This document shows, piece after piece, positions 41,417 through 50,108 of a stretch of DNA of 64,000 nt. The stretch lies in contig NZ_SBIS02000011.1 in assembly GCF_004765815.2 (NCBI RefSeq), positions 1 through 64,000 of the forward strand. The letters run 5' to 3'. Source of the DNA: Halorussus salinus. Its GTDB lineage: Archaea > Halobacteriota > Halobacteria > Halobacteriales > Haladaptataceae. Each line of letters begins with the position of its first letter. Within the stretch, counting starts at the first letter, position 1. The notes under the pieces are model-generated. The model worked only from the letters and a program-made list of their open reading frames with translations. It was not told the DNA's origin and did no database searches. The translations under genes and the position numbers were made by a program.

Positions 41417-42892
41417 CTAAAACGGGTAATCGCGCTTCTCGGTCTGCGTCGAAATCCACTTCGTCTGGGTGAGTTCGTGGAGAATCTCCTCGCCGTCGTA
41501 GCGGCCGATGCCCGACGCTTTCATGCCGCCGAACGGGACGTTGGGTTCTTCGTTGACTGGCTGGTCGTTGATGTGGACCATTCCTGCGTCGATTCGCTCG
41601 GCGATGGACTTGGCGTGGTCGAGGTCGCCGCCGTGAATCGCGGCCGCCAGCCCGTGTTCGGTGTCGTTGGCGAGTTCGATGGCTTCCTCCTCGCTACTGA
41701 AGGGAATCACGGGCGCGACCGGGCCGAAGTGTTCGTTGCAGGCCGCGGCCATGTCGTTCGTGGCGTCCGAGAGGACCGTCGGCTCCACGAAGAGGTCGTC
41801 GTGGTCGCCGCCGGTTTCGAGGGTCGCGCCCTGTTCGACGGTCTCCTCGACGTATTCGAGAATCTGGTCGCGCTGGTCCTCGTCGATGATGGGACCGACG
41901 ACGTTCTCGCGCTCGCGCGGGTCGCCGATGGGTAGCTCCGCGGCGCGCTCGGCCAACTGTTCGACGTACTCGTCGTACAGCGATTCGTGAACCAGATGGC
42001 GGTTGATGGAGATGCAAATCTGACCCTGATGGAGGAACGAGCCGAACACGGCCGAATCGACCGCGGCGTCCACGTCGGCCTCCTCGGTGACGACGAAGGG
42101 GTTGTTGCCGCCCAGTTCCATCGCGGGGAGCGCGAGGTTCTCGGCGGCTTGGGCGGCGACGTGCTTGCCGACCTCGGTCGAACCGGTGAACGCCATCACG
42201 TCGAGTTCCGGGTGGCCAGCCACGCGGTCGCCGATGTCCGAGCCGTGGCCCGTCACGACGTTCAGCACGCCGTCGGGGAGTCCGGCCTCCTCGAAGATGC
42301 GCGCGATGAGCAGGCCGCCCGTGATGGGCGTCGAGGAGGCGGGCTTCAACACGACGGCGTTCCCGGTCGCCAGCGCGGGCGCGACCGCCCGGACCGAGAG
42401 GTTGAACGGGAAGTTCCACGGCGAGATGACGCCGACGACGCCCTCGGGGACGCGCTGGACCTCGTTTTCCTTGCCGGGAATCATCGAGTCGGACGTTTCG
42501 ACCTCGTCCATCTTTCCGGCGAGGCTCTTGGCGTGGTGGCACATCCCTTGGGCGGTCTGCCACTCGGCGAACGCCTTCGCGTTGGCGCTCCCCGATTCGA
42601 CCGCCAGCGCCTCCAAGATGTCGTCGCGTCGGTCGTCCAGAATCTCGATGGCCTCCTCGATTACCGAGACGCGCTCGTCTACCGACCGCTCGCTCCACGA
42701 GTCTTGGGCCTCGGCGGCCGCCTCGTAGGCGCGGTCCACGTCGGCCTCCGTGGCGGCCGGAACCTCGGCGACCTCCTCGCGCGTGGCCGGATTCTCGACC
42801 GCGATGGTCTCGCCGTCGCTCGCCTCGACCCACTCGCCGTCGAGGTACAGTCCGTTCCAGTCACCGTCGATAGTGAAGGTTTGGTCCGTCAC
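41417..42892 (-). CDS. NAD(P)-dependent aldehyde dehydrogenase
   Basis: The 491-aa ALDH has SPWNFPFNLSVRAVAPALA, the cofactor loop TGSTEVGKHVA, catalytic Glu in MELGGNNPF, and catalytic Cys in HQGQICISINRHLV. The ICxSxNR context resembles benzaldehyde/vanillin-type dehydrogenases, so an aromatic aldehyde is possible, but specificity cannot be set. An in-frame N-terminal extension of about 12 residues precedes the usual start. Length is normal. Confidence 0.93.
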   Translation of the reverse strand: MTDQTFTIDGDWNGLYLDGEWVEASDGETIAVENPATREEVAEVPAATEADVDRAYEAAAEAQDSWSERSVDERVSVIEEAIEILDDRRDDILEALAVESGSANAKAFAEWQTAQGMCHHAKSLAGKMDEVETSDSMIPGKENEVQRVPEGVVGVISPWNFPFNLSVRAVAPALATGNAVVLKPASSTPITGGLLIARIFEEAGLPDGVLNVVTGHGSDIGDRVAGHPELDVMAFTGSTEVGKHVAAQAAENLALPAMELGGNNPFVVTEEADVDAAVDSAVFGSFLHQGQICISINRHLVHESLYDEYVEQLAERAAELPIGDPRERENVVGPIIDEDQRDQILEYVEETVEQGATLETGGDHDDLFVEPTVLSDATNDMAAACNEHFGPVAPVIPFSSEEEAIELANDTEHGLAAAIHGGDLDHAKSIAERIDAGMVHINDQPVNEEPNVPFGGMKASGIGRYDGEEILHELTQTKWISTQTEKRDYPF

Positions 42893-43133
42893 GGGTTCCG
42901 TTTGGAGTTCGAGCCAGAAAATACAGTCGGAAGCGGGCGAGTCGTCCGCGACCGTTCGCGGGCCCGCGGTCGATTCGAGGAGACGAGAGACTGCGAGAGA
43001 CGCGTGAACGTATAGTGTAAATGTGAACTCACGGTGGAAATTTGAGCTTGTGGTGGAATCGTGAAACCGCCGTGAAGTCCCGAGCCACCGCCCCTACGTC
43101 AGATTCGTCACAGATGTTTTCGAGACGAGCGAG
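42893..43133. other. Region between ALDH and CHAT gene
   Basis: The ALDH promoter should lie just right of 42892. From 43065 the CHAT frame is already open with high GC3 and plausible protein sequence, but no start codon before TTG 43134. An in-frame TGA stands at 43062-43064, and a GTG frame (43023) runs into it. CGTATAGTG near 43009 is TATA-like. Confidence 0.4.
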
Positions 43134-45068
43134 TTGGAACTCCCCTACATCGTCATGTCGTACGTCAGAGACGGCGACGGCGAGGTGCTGGCCGACCTCG
43201 GCCACGACGCTTCGGCGGAGTTCCCGCCCGGTGCCTACCTCGTGGACCTGAGCGCACCCATCAAACTCTACCTCCGCGCGGAGGCCGGACTCCGCATCGA
43301 GTCGAGTACCGATTCGATGCGCATCGCGTTCGACCGCGAGACGACGGTCGAAATCGGCGCGCGGTCGTTCCACAAGTCACCCGCCGCGACGGTGACGACG
43401 ACCGACGACCCACACGACGTGATGGCCGCCGTCTCGACCCTCGGGTCGGTCCTGAAGACGACCACCTGTGAGCGGTCGTGGCCCACCCTCCGGGGCCACC
43501 CGCCCCACATCGAACGCGGCGACGAACTCGACGTGCCCGACGACCTCACGGTGCCGGACACGGGGGCGACCGTCGAGGTACCCCCGACCTACGACGCCAT
43601 CTACGCGGCCGCGCCGCTCGCCTACTACTTCGGGGCCGACCTCGTGGCTGGCGAGACGCCGCGTTTGACCGTCGGCGGGTTCGAGCGCCGCTTCGACGCC
43701 GACGACGAGTTCGAGGAGGACGTGGTGCGGACGCTGAAGCAGGCGTTCTTCCTCGATTGCGTCACCCGGACCGAAGGCTACTACCCCATCGAACTCGCCG
43801 ACCGAAACCGCCTCGAACCGCTGGTGGACGTGGACTTCGCGGCGCTGTACGACGCCCCCTTAGACGAGCAACTCTCGACGTACTTTTCGATTCCCTACGA
43901 GACGGTGGCCGAGGCGATGCCGTCGTGGCACCGCGTCGCCTACGTCCGCCCCGACCCCGAGAACGTCGAGTCGCTCCCGTACCTCGTCAACGACTTTTCG
44001 ATTCTCCGGACGCCTCCTCGGCCGAGCTACGACGAGACCGAGGAGATGCGCGAGACCCGCGACGCCATCGACCAGTTCAAGCGAACGCCCTCGCCCGACG
44101 ACTCGGACCAGCGCCCCGAGAGCGAGCGCGACACCGCCGCACGGCGCGGCGTCCCGCCGGTCGAGGAGTACGTCCAGATGCCGGACCACGACGACGCCCT
44201 CGAACTCGCGTGGGTCGGCGAGGGGACGCCGGTCAGTGGGACGAAAATCATCCCGGATGCGTACCGACACGAATCGACGGGCACGTCCGACGACGAGATC
44301 GAGATTACGGTCGTCTGCAACGACGAGGAGATGCGCGACGAGTGGGACGCGGTCGCGGAGATCTACGGCCCCCGAGAGACCATCTCGTTCGACCCGACCG
44401 TCCACTTCGACGTGACGACCGACGAACTTCGGGGACTCCTCCGGACGCCGACCGACCTGTTCCACTACATCGGCCACATCGACGGTCGCGGGTTCGAGTG
44501 TTCGGACGGCGTGTTGGACGCCAGAAACCTCGACGAGGTCGGGATGCGCGCGTTCCTCCTCAACGCCTGTCGGTCGCACAATCAGGGCGTCGCGCTGGTC
44601 GAGGCTGGCTGTCACGGCGGTATCGTAAGTCTCGGCAACGTCGGGAACGCCGCCGCCCTCGACCTCGGCGAGACGCTGACGAAACTGTTTCAGGCAGGGT
44701 TCAGCATCGGCGGCGCGCTCGCCATCACAGAGGAGGCGACCTTCATCGGGACCCGATACATTGCGGTCGGCGACCCCGGATTCACACTCGCACAGACCGA
44801 CGATATCATTCCACTGGTGTACGAGATAGAAGACAGCGATGAGTCTCCGTTATCGTTGACTGGATTCGGATATCCGACGCGAGATCACGCTATCGGGAGT
44901 ATCTCCACGACGTATCTCCACGATGGTCCACGTTTTCTATCGACCGGCCCGTACGATTTTGAAACAACCAAGGGACGTATCGAAGAGACACACAACAACA
45001 AACCGTACTCGCCTTTAATTGTTGACGGAGAATTGGAATTAGTTCACCAGTGGTTGGCCAAGCAGTAA
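43134..45068 (+). CDS. CHAT-domain (caspase-like) protease with haloarchaeal N-terminal region
   Basis: The C-terminal part matches CHAT peptidases: His448 in LFHYIGHIDGRGF, Cys479 in FLLNACRSH, then GGIVSLGNVGNAAALDLGET, LFQAGFSIGGALAI and YIAVGDPGF. The N-terminal 340 residues are an uncharacterised region with APIKLYLRAEAGLRI. Residues 300-345 form a charged linker. The last 100 codons are clearly AT-richer than the rest. TTG 43134 is the only start before an upstream in-frame TGA at 43062, so the real N terminus may be damaged or differ. It faces a 45-aa membrane peptide gene, 2 bases beyond its stop. Confidence 0.8.
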   Translation: MELPYIVMSYVRDGDGEVLADLGHDASAEFPPGAYLVDLSAPIKLYLRAEAGLRIESSTDSMRIAFDRETTVEIGARSFHKSPAATVTTTDDPHDVMAAVSTLGSVLKTTTCERSWPTLRGHPPHIERGDELDVPDDLTVPDTGATVEVPPTYDAIYAAAPLAYYFGADLVAGETPRLTVGGFERRFDADDEFEEDVVRTLKQAFFLDCVTRTEGYYPIELADRNRLEPLVDVDFAALYDAPLDEQLSTYFSIPYETVAEAMPSWHRVAYVRPDPENVESLPYLVNDFSILRTPPRPSYDETEEMRETRDAIDQFKRTPSPDDSDQRPESERDTAARRGVPPVEEYVQMPDHDDALELAWVGEGTPVSGTKIIPDAYRHESTGTSDDEIEITVVCNDEEMRDEWDAVAEIYGPRETISFDPTVHFDVTTDELRGLLRTPTDLFHYIGHIDGRGFECSDGVLDARNLDEVGMRAFLLNACRSHNQGVALVEAGCHGGIVSLGNVGNAAALDLGETLTKLFQAGFSIGGALAITEEATFIGTRYIAVGDPGFTLAQTDDIIPLVYEIEDSDESPLSLTGFGYPTRDHAIGSISTTYLHDGPRFLSTGPYDFETTKGRIEETHNNKPYSPLIVDGELELVHQWLAKQ

Positions 45069-45070
45069 CT

Positions 45071-45208
45071 TTACGGGCCGCTACTTCCGCCACCCATACC
45101 TGCGAGAACGTTGCCGGACTCCACGAGGAGAAGCACGAGCAACCACGCAAGGTGTACCGCCGTTTTGCTACTGGTAACGCTTTCGACCGTATTTCTGACA
45201 ACGGACAT
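45071..45208 (-). CDS. 45-aa single-span membrane peptide ending in Gly-Pro
   Basis: ATG 45206-45208 opens a peptide with a polar N terminus (MSVVRNTVESVTSSKTAVH), one hydrophobic helix (LAWLLVLLLVESGNVLA) and a glycine-rich tail GMGGGSSGP. It resembles short haloarchaeal peptides (DUF7503 type, from memory) that share the helix and a terminal GP. It is convergent with the CHAT protease gene, separated by 2 bases, and has the same AT-rich composition as that gene's 3' end. It is a candidate substrate, regulator or partner of the protease. Confidence 0.6.
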   Translation of the reverse strand: MSVVRNTVESVTSSKTAVHLAWLLVLLLVESGNVLAGMGGGSSGP

Positions 45209-45433
45209 GTAATAAAAAATCAGTAGATAGGGTTTAGTTTATCTTTCGATATTACCCCAGAATGTTGATTCGGTTATAGTATTCGAGAGAACACGATACT
45301 ATATCAATGGTTATTTCTACGGTTATGAGATTGTATAAATTTTAATATATTTCTAGTATCGAACGGAGTTGGCCCGGAGTCGGCTCTCGCCCAAAGATAC
45401 AGGACCCCCGAGTGAGAGGAGAAACCCGAAGCC
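45209..45433. other. AT-rich intergenic segment
   Basis: Markedly AT-rich for this genome, with several TATA-like runs (TATAAATTTTAATATATTT at about 45334-45352; AAACTAAACC near 45230). It carries the promoters of the 45-aa peptide and of spo0M. A GAGGAG about 15 bases before the spo0M ATG could act as a distant Shine-Dalgarno. No gene is supported. Confidence 0.5.
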
Positions 45434-46171
45434 ATGAAGAAAGTTCTCGCTAGCATCGGTGTCGGCAACGCGAACGTCGATACCGTTCTGTCCTCCACGA
45501 CCGTCACACCCGGCGAAACCATCGACGCGGAAGTACATGTCGACGGCGGGTCCGCCGAGCAGGAAGTCGGCGCGATAGAGTTCGAACTCGAAACCCAGTA
45601 CGCCACCGAAGAAGGGTACGAGGAGGCCGACATCGACCGGTTCACTCTGACCGAAGACCTGACCATCGAACCCGACCAGTCTGAAACCCGGTCGGTCGAA
45701 ATCGACGTTCCCTACGGGACGCCCGTGACGCTCGGGAACGTGGACGTGTGGGTCGAGACCGAACTCGACATCGACTGGGCCGTAGACCCCGAAGACAGGG
45801 ACTACGTGGACGTGAAACCGACCCCGCGCTTGCAGGCGGTCTTCGACGCGATGGACGAGTTGGGCTTCTCGTTCCGGACCGCCGAGTGCGAGGCCGACCC
45901 CTACGACCGTTACGGGTCGGGCCAGCGGTTCGTCCAAGAGTTCGAGTTCACGCCCCAAGCCGGGCCGTTCCGCGGCGACTTGGACGAAGTGGAACTCGTC
46001 GCGCGCGAGACCCCCGACGAACTCACGCTGTTCGTGGAAATCGACCGCCGGGGCGGCCTCCTCAGCGAGATGGCCGAGACCGACGAGTCGAAGACGAGCC
46101 TCACGGTCCGGGACGCCGACGTGACGACGATTCGTGACGACTTGGAGCGCGTGCTGGAACGGCACGCCTGA
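45434..46171 (+). CDS. Spo0M-family (arrestin-like) protein
   Basis: The 245-aa protein starts MKKVLASIGVGNANVDTVL and has the Spo0M features: VTPGETIDAEVHVDGGSAEQ, then DIDRFTLTEDLTIEPDQS, and WAVDPEDRDYVDVKPTPRLQ. The fold is two arrestin-like beta sandwiches. In Bacillus it affects sporulation and cell division; the archaeal role is unknown. Single gene. Confidence 0.9.
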   Translation: MKKVLASIGVGNANVDTVLSSTTVTPGETIDAEVHVDGGSAEQEVGAIEFELETQYATEEGYEEADIDRFTLTEDLTIEPDQSETRSVEIDVPYGTPVTLGNVDVWVETELDIDWAVDPEDRDYVDVKPTPRLQAVFDAMDELGFSFRTAECEADPYDRYGSGQRFVQEFEFTPQAGPFRGDLDEVELVARETPDELTLFVEIDRRGGLLSEMAETDESKTSLTVRDADVTTIRDDLERVLERHA

Positions 46172-46289
46172 ACCACCTCACAGCGACCCTACGGCCGTTC
46201 TGCGGCCGTTCTGCGGCCGTCACTCGGATACGCTCGCCCGACTACCGCTACGCGAAGTTCTTTGTCGTCGCTCGCGCGTAGCCAGTGGT

Positions 46290-47057
46290 ATGTCCGGTTC
46301 GAGCGGTCCGTCCGGTGCTGATTCCCCGTCCCGCGCGGCGTTCCGCTCCGGGGTCAGGGACGTTCTCCCCGCGCTCCCGGCGAACGTCCCGTTCGGCGTC
46401 ATCGCGGGCGTCGCCACCGTCGGCGCGGGGTTCGACCCGGCGCAGGCCACCGCGTTCGCCGGACTGCTGTTCGCCGGGGCCGCGCAGGTCGCCGCCGTGG
46501 AACTCCTCGGCCAGAACGCGCCGCTGGCGGTGGTCGTGCTGACCGCGCTGGTCGTGAACCTCCGATACCTGATGTACAGCGCGTCGCTGGGCGCGCACTT
46601 CCGGGACCTCTCGACCTGGTGGAAACTGCTCGTCGCGTTCTTCCTGCTGGACGTAACCTACGCGCTCTCGGTGGGCCGGTTCGAGGAGCGCCCGGACGCC
46701 GACCCGACCGGCGCGGGGCGGTTCTACTACCTCGGCACGGCGCTCCCGCTGTGGGCGACGTGGGTCGGCGCGAGCGTAGTGGGCATCGTCTTCGGCGCGC
46801 GAGTGCCCGCGAGTTGGCAACTCGACTTCGCCATTCCACTGTTGTTCATGGGGCTCCTCTTCCCGGCGCTCGACGGTCGGCCGTCCTACGTCGCGGGAGT
46901 CGCCGCGGGCGGACTGGCTATCGCTGGCTTCGGACTCCCGTTCAACCTCGGCATCCTCGTCGCCGCAGTCGGGGGTATCGTCGCGGGCGTGCTGGCGGAG
47001 GGCGTGGGCGCGCGGACGACCGAGGCCAGCGCGCGGACGGGAGGAGACGACCGGTGA
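46290..47057 (+). CDS. azlC: AzlC-family branched-chain amino acid exporter subunit
   Basis: The 255-aa membrane protein (start MSGSSGPSGADSPSRAAF) has ALPANVPFGVIAGVATVGAG, VVNLRYLMYSASLGAHF and about seven helices. With AzlD it forms an efflux system for branched-chain amino acids. Its stop overlaps the azlD start (GTGA). A short 11-bp triplicated motif, TGCGGCCGTTC, lies before the promoter (46192-46221). Confidence 0.9.
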   Translation: MSGSSGPSGADSPSRAAFRSGVRDVLPALPANVPFGVIAGVATVGAGFDPAQATAFAGLLFAGAAQVAAVELLGQNAPLAVVVLTALVVNLRYLMYSASLGAHFRDLSTWWKLLVAFFLLDVTYALSVGRFEERPDADPTGAGRFYYLGTALPLWATWVGASVVGIVFGARVPASWQLDFAIPLLFMGLLFPALDGRPSYVAGVAAGGLAIAGFGLPFNLGILVAAVGGIVAGVLAEGVGARTTEASARTGGDDR

Positions 47058-47395
47058 GCGCCCCGTTCTCGGACGCGTCCATCTGGCTGGTCGTCCTCGC
47101 GGCGAGTCTCGGCACCTTCGCCATCCGACTCTCGTTTCTCGCGCTGTTCGGCCGCCTCGGCGAGGTCCCGCCGTGGCTGGAGCGCGCGCTGAAGTTCGTC
47201 CCCGCCGCGGTCCTGACCGCGCTGGTCGCGCCGCGACTGGTCTACCTCGACGGGGCGCTCGCGCTCGGCGTCGGCAACGACCGCCTCCTCGCTGGCGCGC
47301 TCGCGGCGGTGGTCGCGTGGCGGACCGAGAGCATGCTCTGGACCATCGTCGTCGGCATGGTCGCGCTCTGGACGCTGGCGTGGCTCCCGGTCTGA
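47054..47395 (+). CDS. azlD: AzlD-family branched-chain amino acid exporter subunit
   Basis: The 113-aa protein has four helices, with AIRLSFLALFGRLGEVPPWL and LKFVPAAVLTALVAPRLVY, the AzlD signature. GTG start overlaps azlC stop by 4 bases. Small partner required for export in characterised systems. Confidence 0.9.
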   Translation: MSAPFSDASIWLVVLAASLGTFAIRLSFLALFGRLGEVPPWLERALKFVPAAVLTALVAPRLVYLDGALALGVGNDRLLAGALAAVVAWRTESMLWTIVVGMVALWTLAWLPV

Positions 47396-47473
47396 GTCGC
47401 GCTTCGGTCTGCTCGTGGCGGTTCGTGGCTCCTCGGAAGCCGCGATTCGAGAGCGTTCTCGTCGGTTACGGAG

Positions 47474-47524
47474 CGAGCGCATCTTCACCGACCACGGAAC
47501 GAGCGCATCTTCACCGACCACGGG
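47474..47524. repeat. Direct repeat, two copies, period 26 bp
   Basis: CGAGCGCATCTTCACCGACC followed by ACGG occurs at 47474 and again at 47500. The surrounding 47396-47748 has no gene. It also holds GGTGCTGTGCG and a GACTCCGTGAAGTC inverted repeat that resemble motifs near 32100. Confidence 0.6.
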
Positions 47525-47748
47525 ATGCGCCGCGTCTGCGCTCGCGCTTCTGCGGTTCCGCGCGAGCGTAGACGCGGGCGGGGAGGCTCGGGGCGCGGGG
47601 CGGTTGCGGTGCTGTGCGAGGACTCCGTGAAGTCGGGGATACTCCGATGAGAAACGTAGAGAAGCCGTTAAAAGATACGTAGATTGCTAAAGCAAACGTC
47701 TCTCATTCTCACCAAACGCTTACCTCCGCCGACCGACAACTCGCCTGC

Positions 47749-48600
47749 ATGAAGCAGTACCCCGCCGTCCCGCGCGCCGAGGAGGCCGCCGACCTCTTCG
47801 ACTCGGGCCACCTCTGGCTCCAAGAGCGAATAGACGGCGCGCTCGTCCGGTTCCGACTGCGAGACTCGGGACTCCTCCAGTTCGGCGACCGGACGCGGCC
47901 CTTCGACGCCGAGGAGGTGCCGCTCCCGTACCGCCACGCGGTCCGGCACGTCCGGGAGTCGTTCGACCGCGAGGAGTTCCGGAACACGGTCGCGGACGTG
48001 GAGTCGGTCGTCTTCGTCGGCGTGGCGACGGTCCGCCGGGGAGTCGAGTACGACTGGGCGCGGACGCCCGGTCTCCTCGGACTCGACGTGTGGGACGCCG
48101 ACCGCGGGCGGTTCCTGCCGCCCGATTCGGTCGAGCAGATTTTCGAGCAGTTGGGCCTCCGCCCGGTCAACGCGTTCAGCAAGGAGGTCCGCGCGGTCGA
48201 TTTCGACCCCGAGAGCTACGAGGTTCCTGACTCGGCGTGGCGCGACGGTCCCGCGGCGGGCGTCGTCGTCCGGAACAAGACCGGCGGGCGGGCGACGATT
48301 CCCCACCCCGCGTCCGACGAGTGGCGCGAGGAGTCCGACCCCGCGACCGCGCCCGCCGCCGACCTCGCCGACGAGTTCGTCACCCGCGAGCGCGTCGAGC
48401 GGGTCGCCCAAACCCTCGAAGCGAGCGGGCGGACGGCCGATTTCGACGCCGTCTTCGACCGCCTGCTGGAGGCCATCGCCCGCGAGGAGTACCACCGACT
48501 GTTCCACGACCGGGCGTCGGTGGACCTGCGGGCGTTCCGCTCGGCCGCGGCCGAGCGGACCCAAGAGTTGTTGCACGGCGGGAACGGCGGGGCGGCGTGA
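47749..48600 (+). CDS. RNA-ligase-fold protein with degenerate catalytic motifs
   Basis: The 283-aa protein aligns by eye with a haloarchaeal RNA ligase-like family (HLWLQERIDGALVRF, YDWARTPGLLGLDVWD, PAAGVVVRNKTGGR). The nucleotidyl lysine of motif I (KxDG) is Arg27 here (RIDG). Motif III, normally FGE, is FVGVAT, and motif IV, normally EG, is AAG. So the three main catalytic residues are replaced, and it is probably a pseudoenzyme that may still bind RNA or nucleotide. The frame is intact with normal codon use. Confidence 0.65.
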   Translation: MKQYPAVPRAEEAADLFDSGHLWLQERIDGALVRFRLRDSGLLQFGDRTRPFDAEEVPLPYRHAVRHVRESFDREEFRNTVADVESVVFVGVATVRRGVEYDWARTPGLLGLDVWDADRGRFLPPDSVEQIFEQLGLRPVNAFSKEVRAVDFDPESYEVPDSAWRDGPAAGVVVRNKTGGRATIPHPASDEWREESDPATAPAADLADEFVTRERVERVAQTLEASGRTADFDAVFDRLLEAIAREEYHRLFHDRASVDLRAFRSAAAERTQELLHGGNGGAA

Positions 48601-48732
48601 CTGGAGACGGCGCGCTGACGTAACAGAGAACCGTAGGACCGGGAACAGCGGGGCGGCGTGACCGCGAACAGCAGGACTGCATAACCGCGACCGACGCGAA
48701 GAATTATCACCCATCAGTTCGGTGTCAGCTGT

Positions 48733-49191
48733 ATGGCAACCACCGACGAGTTCGAGGAGTGCGGCGTCGGCATCCGCGGCGTGGCGATAGCTATCGACTC
48801 GTTCGTCTGGTTCGGACTCCTGTTCGCGGCCATCTACCCGGTCGCCGCCGTCACCGGCGACATCCAGACGACTGCGACGGGGACGAACGCGGAACTCGAA
48901 GGCACGCCGGGGACCGTGGCGTTTCTCCTCTGGCTCGGGCTGTCGCTGGGCTATCACACGGTCGCTGAGTGGCGCTACGGCCAGACACTCGGCAAAGGAC
49001 TCGTCAAAATCGAGGTGCGGGCGAGCGACGGCGCGGCCCCGACGTTGCGGTCGTCGGCCGTCCGGAACCTCGCTCGGCTCGTGGACTTCCTGCCGCTGTG
49101 GTACGGTCTCGGCATCCTGCTGGTCCTGACCTCCGAGCGACACAGGCGACTCGGCGACAGGGTAGGTGACACCGTGGTCGTCCGGTCGTGA
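48733..49191 (+). CDS. RDD-family membrane protein
   Basis: The 152-aa protein has about three helices. The RDD pattern shows as GVAIAIDSFVWFGLLFAAIY, then EWRYGQTLGKGLVKIEVRA and a C-terminal SERHRRLGDRVGDT. RDD proteins are often associated with ion or antibiotic resistance transport, but the role is unclear. It starts at ATG 48733. Confidence 0.88.
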   Translation: MATTDEFEECGVGIRGVAIAIDSFVWFGLLFAAIYPVAAVTGDIQTTATGTNAELEGTPGTVAFLLWLGLSLGYHTVAEWRYGQTLGKGLVKIEVRASDGAAPTLRSSAVRNLARLVDFLPLWYGLGILLVLTSERHRRLGDRVGDTVVVRS

Positions 49192-49275
49192 CTGCCGCGA
49201 CGAGTTCTACACGTCGTAGTCGCCGACGCCTCGATTCGCTTCTTTTATAAAATTAGACTACACACTGATGCACAG

Positions 49276-50097
49276 ATGCCGAACAGTCTCTCGTTCGGAC
49301 TGAATCTCGTCTCTCTGGTCGTCTTCGTCCTCCCCGGACTCACTGGCGTGAAAATCGGACTGCTGATAGCAGACCGCGCCGATTGGCTGAATCGTGTCGA
49401 TACGATAGCCCTGAGTTTCGGAGTCAGTCTCGTCTCGATGGGTGGCGTCTATCTCTGGTACAGTGTTCTCAACGGCCATCTGCTACTTCTGACGGAACTG
49501 TCACCAGCGTGGACCCACCTCCCGACCGCGATTACAGTCTATCTACAGTTGGTGGGGACTTCGCTCGGCGTCGGCGTCGTACTCGGTGTCTTTGATTTCG
49601 GCGGAGAATACGTCGCAAGGCGCGAAGGCCTCTGGTACCGGTTCTTTTCGGAAGTCGAGGCGCAAACCGATTCGGAGGAGTATCAGGTCCGTGCCCGAAT
49701 GCAGTCCGGCGACGAATTGTGGGGTCGGGTCGAAGACAACGGTGAGATCAGCGTCAACCGAGACGTGTTACTGGAGAACCCCCGACGGATAGTCAGAAGC
49801 GAAGACGGGTCGATTGGAGACACGTATCGGTACACCGGTACCGCCTACCTCCACAATCAAGCTATCAGCCACATCGAATTTGATAGGCTGAAGACCGCCG
49901 ACGCAGTTGGTGGAGACGACCCCGACTTCGAAGCGTCGCGTAGCGACCGAGATTCGGAACCGAACGGGGCCAACGATTCGGGAGAGGCGACGACGGTCGA
50001 AGCCGATGCGGAGATAACGGAACTGGAAGGCCTCGCAAAAGAGGCAGCGGAAGATTCGAGTGACGCAGGCGACCGCGGAGACGAGACAGAGAACTAA
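49276..50097 (+). CDS. Membrane protein with cytoplasmic tail (DUF6338-like), 273 aa
   Basis: Three helices lie in the first 115 residues (about 8-30, 43-65, 85-108). A cytoplasmic region has YQVRARMQSGDELWGRVED and ISVNRDVLLENPRRI, and an acidic tail follows. The layout recalls DUF6338 proteins. Codon use is less GC-rich than that of neighbouring genes, as in the convergent gene at 50109, which suggests a small acquired island. Confidence 0.6.
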   Translation: MPNSLSFGLNLVSLVVFVLPGLTGVKIGLLIADRADWLNRVDTIALSFGVSLVSMGGVYLWYSVLNGHLLLLTELSPAWTHLPTAITVYLQLVGTSLGVGVVLGVFDFGGEYVARREGLWYRFFSEVEAQTDSEEYQVRARMQSGDELWGRVEDNGEISVNRDVLLENPRRIVRSEDGSIGDTYRYTGTAYLHNQAISHIEFDRLKTADAVGGDDPDFEASRSDRDSEPNGANDSGEATTVEADAEITELEGLAKEAAEDSSDAGDRGDETEN

Positions 50098-50108
50098 CAG
50101 CTATCTTA

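Noticed and set aside
43042-43251. Alternative frame starting with TTG upstream of the CHAT gene
   Set aside because: Third-position GC is mixed, while the main CHAT frame is GC3-rich over the same bases; a frameshift was considered, but the in-frame stop explanation fits better.
46192-46221. Triplicated 11-bp TGCGGCCGTTC motif as an operator
   Set aside because: Too short and simple to claim; likely replication slippage upstream of azlC.
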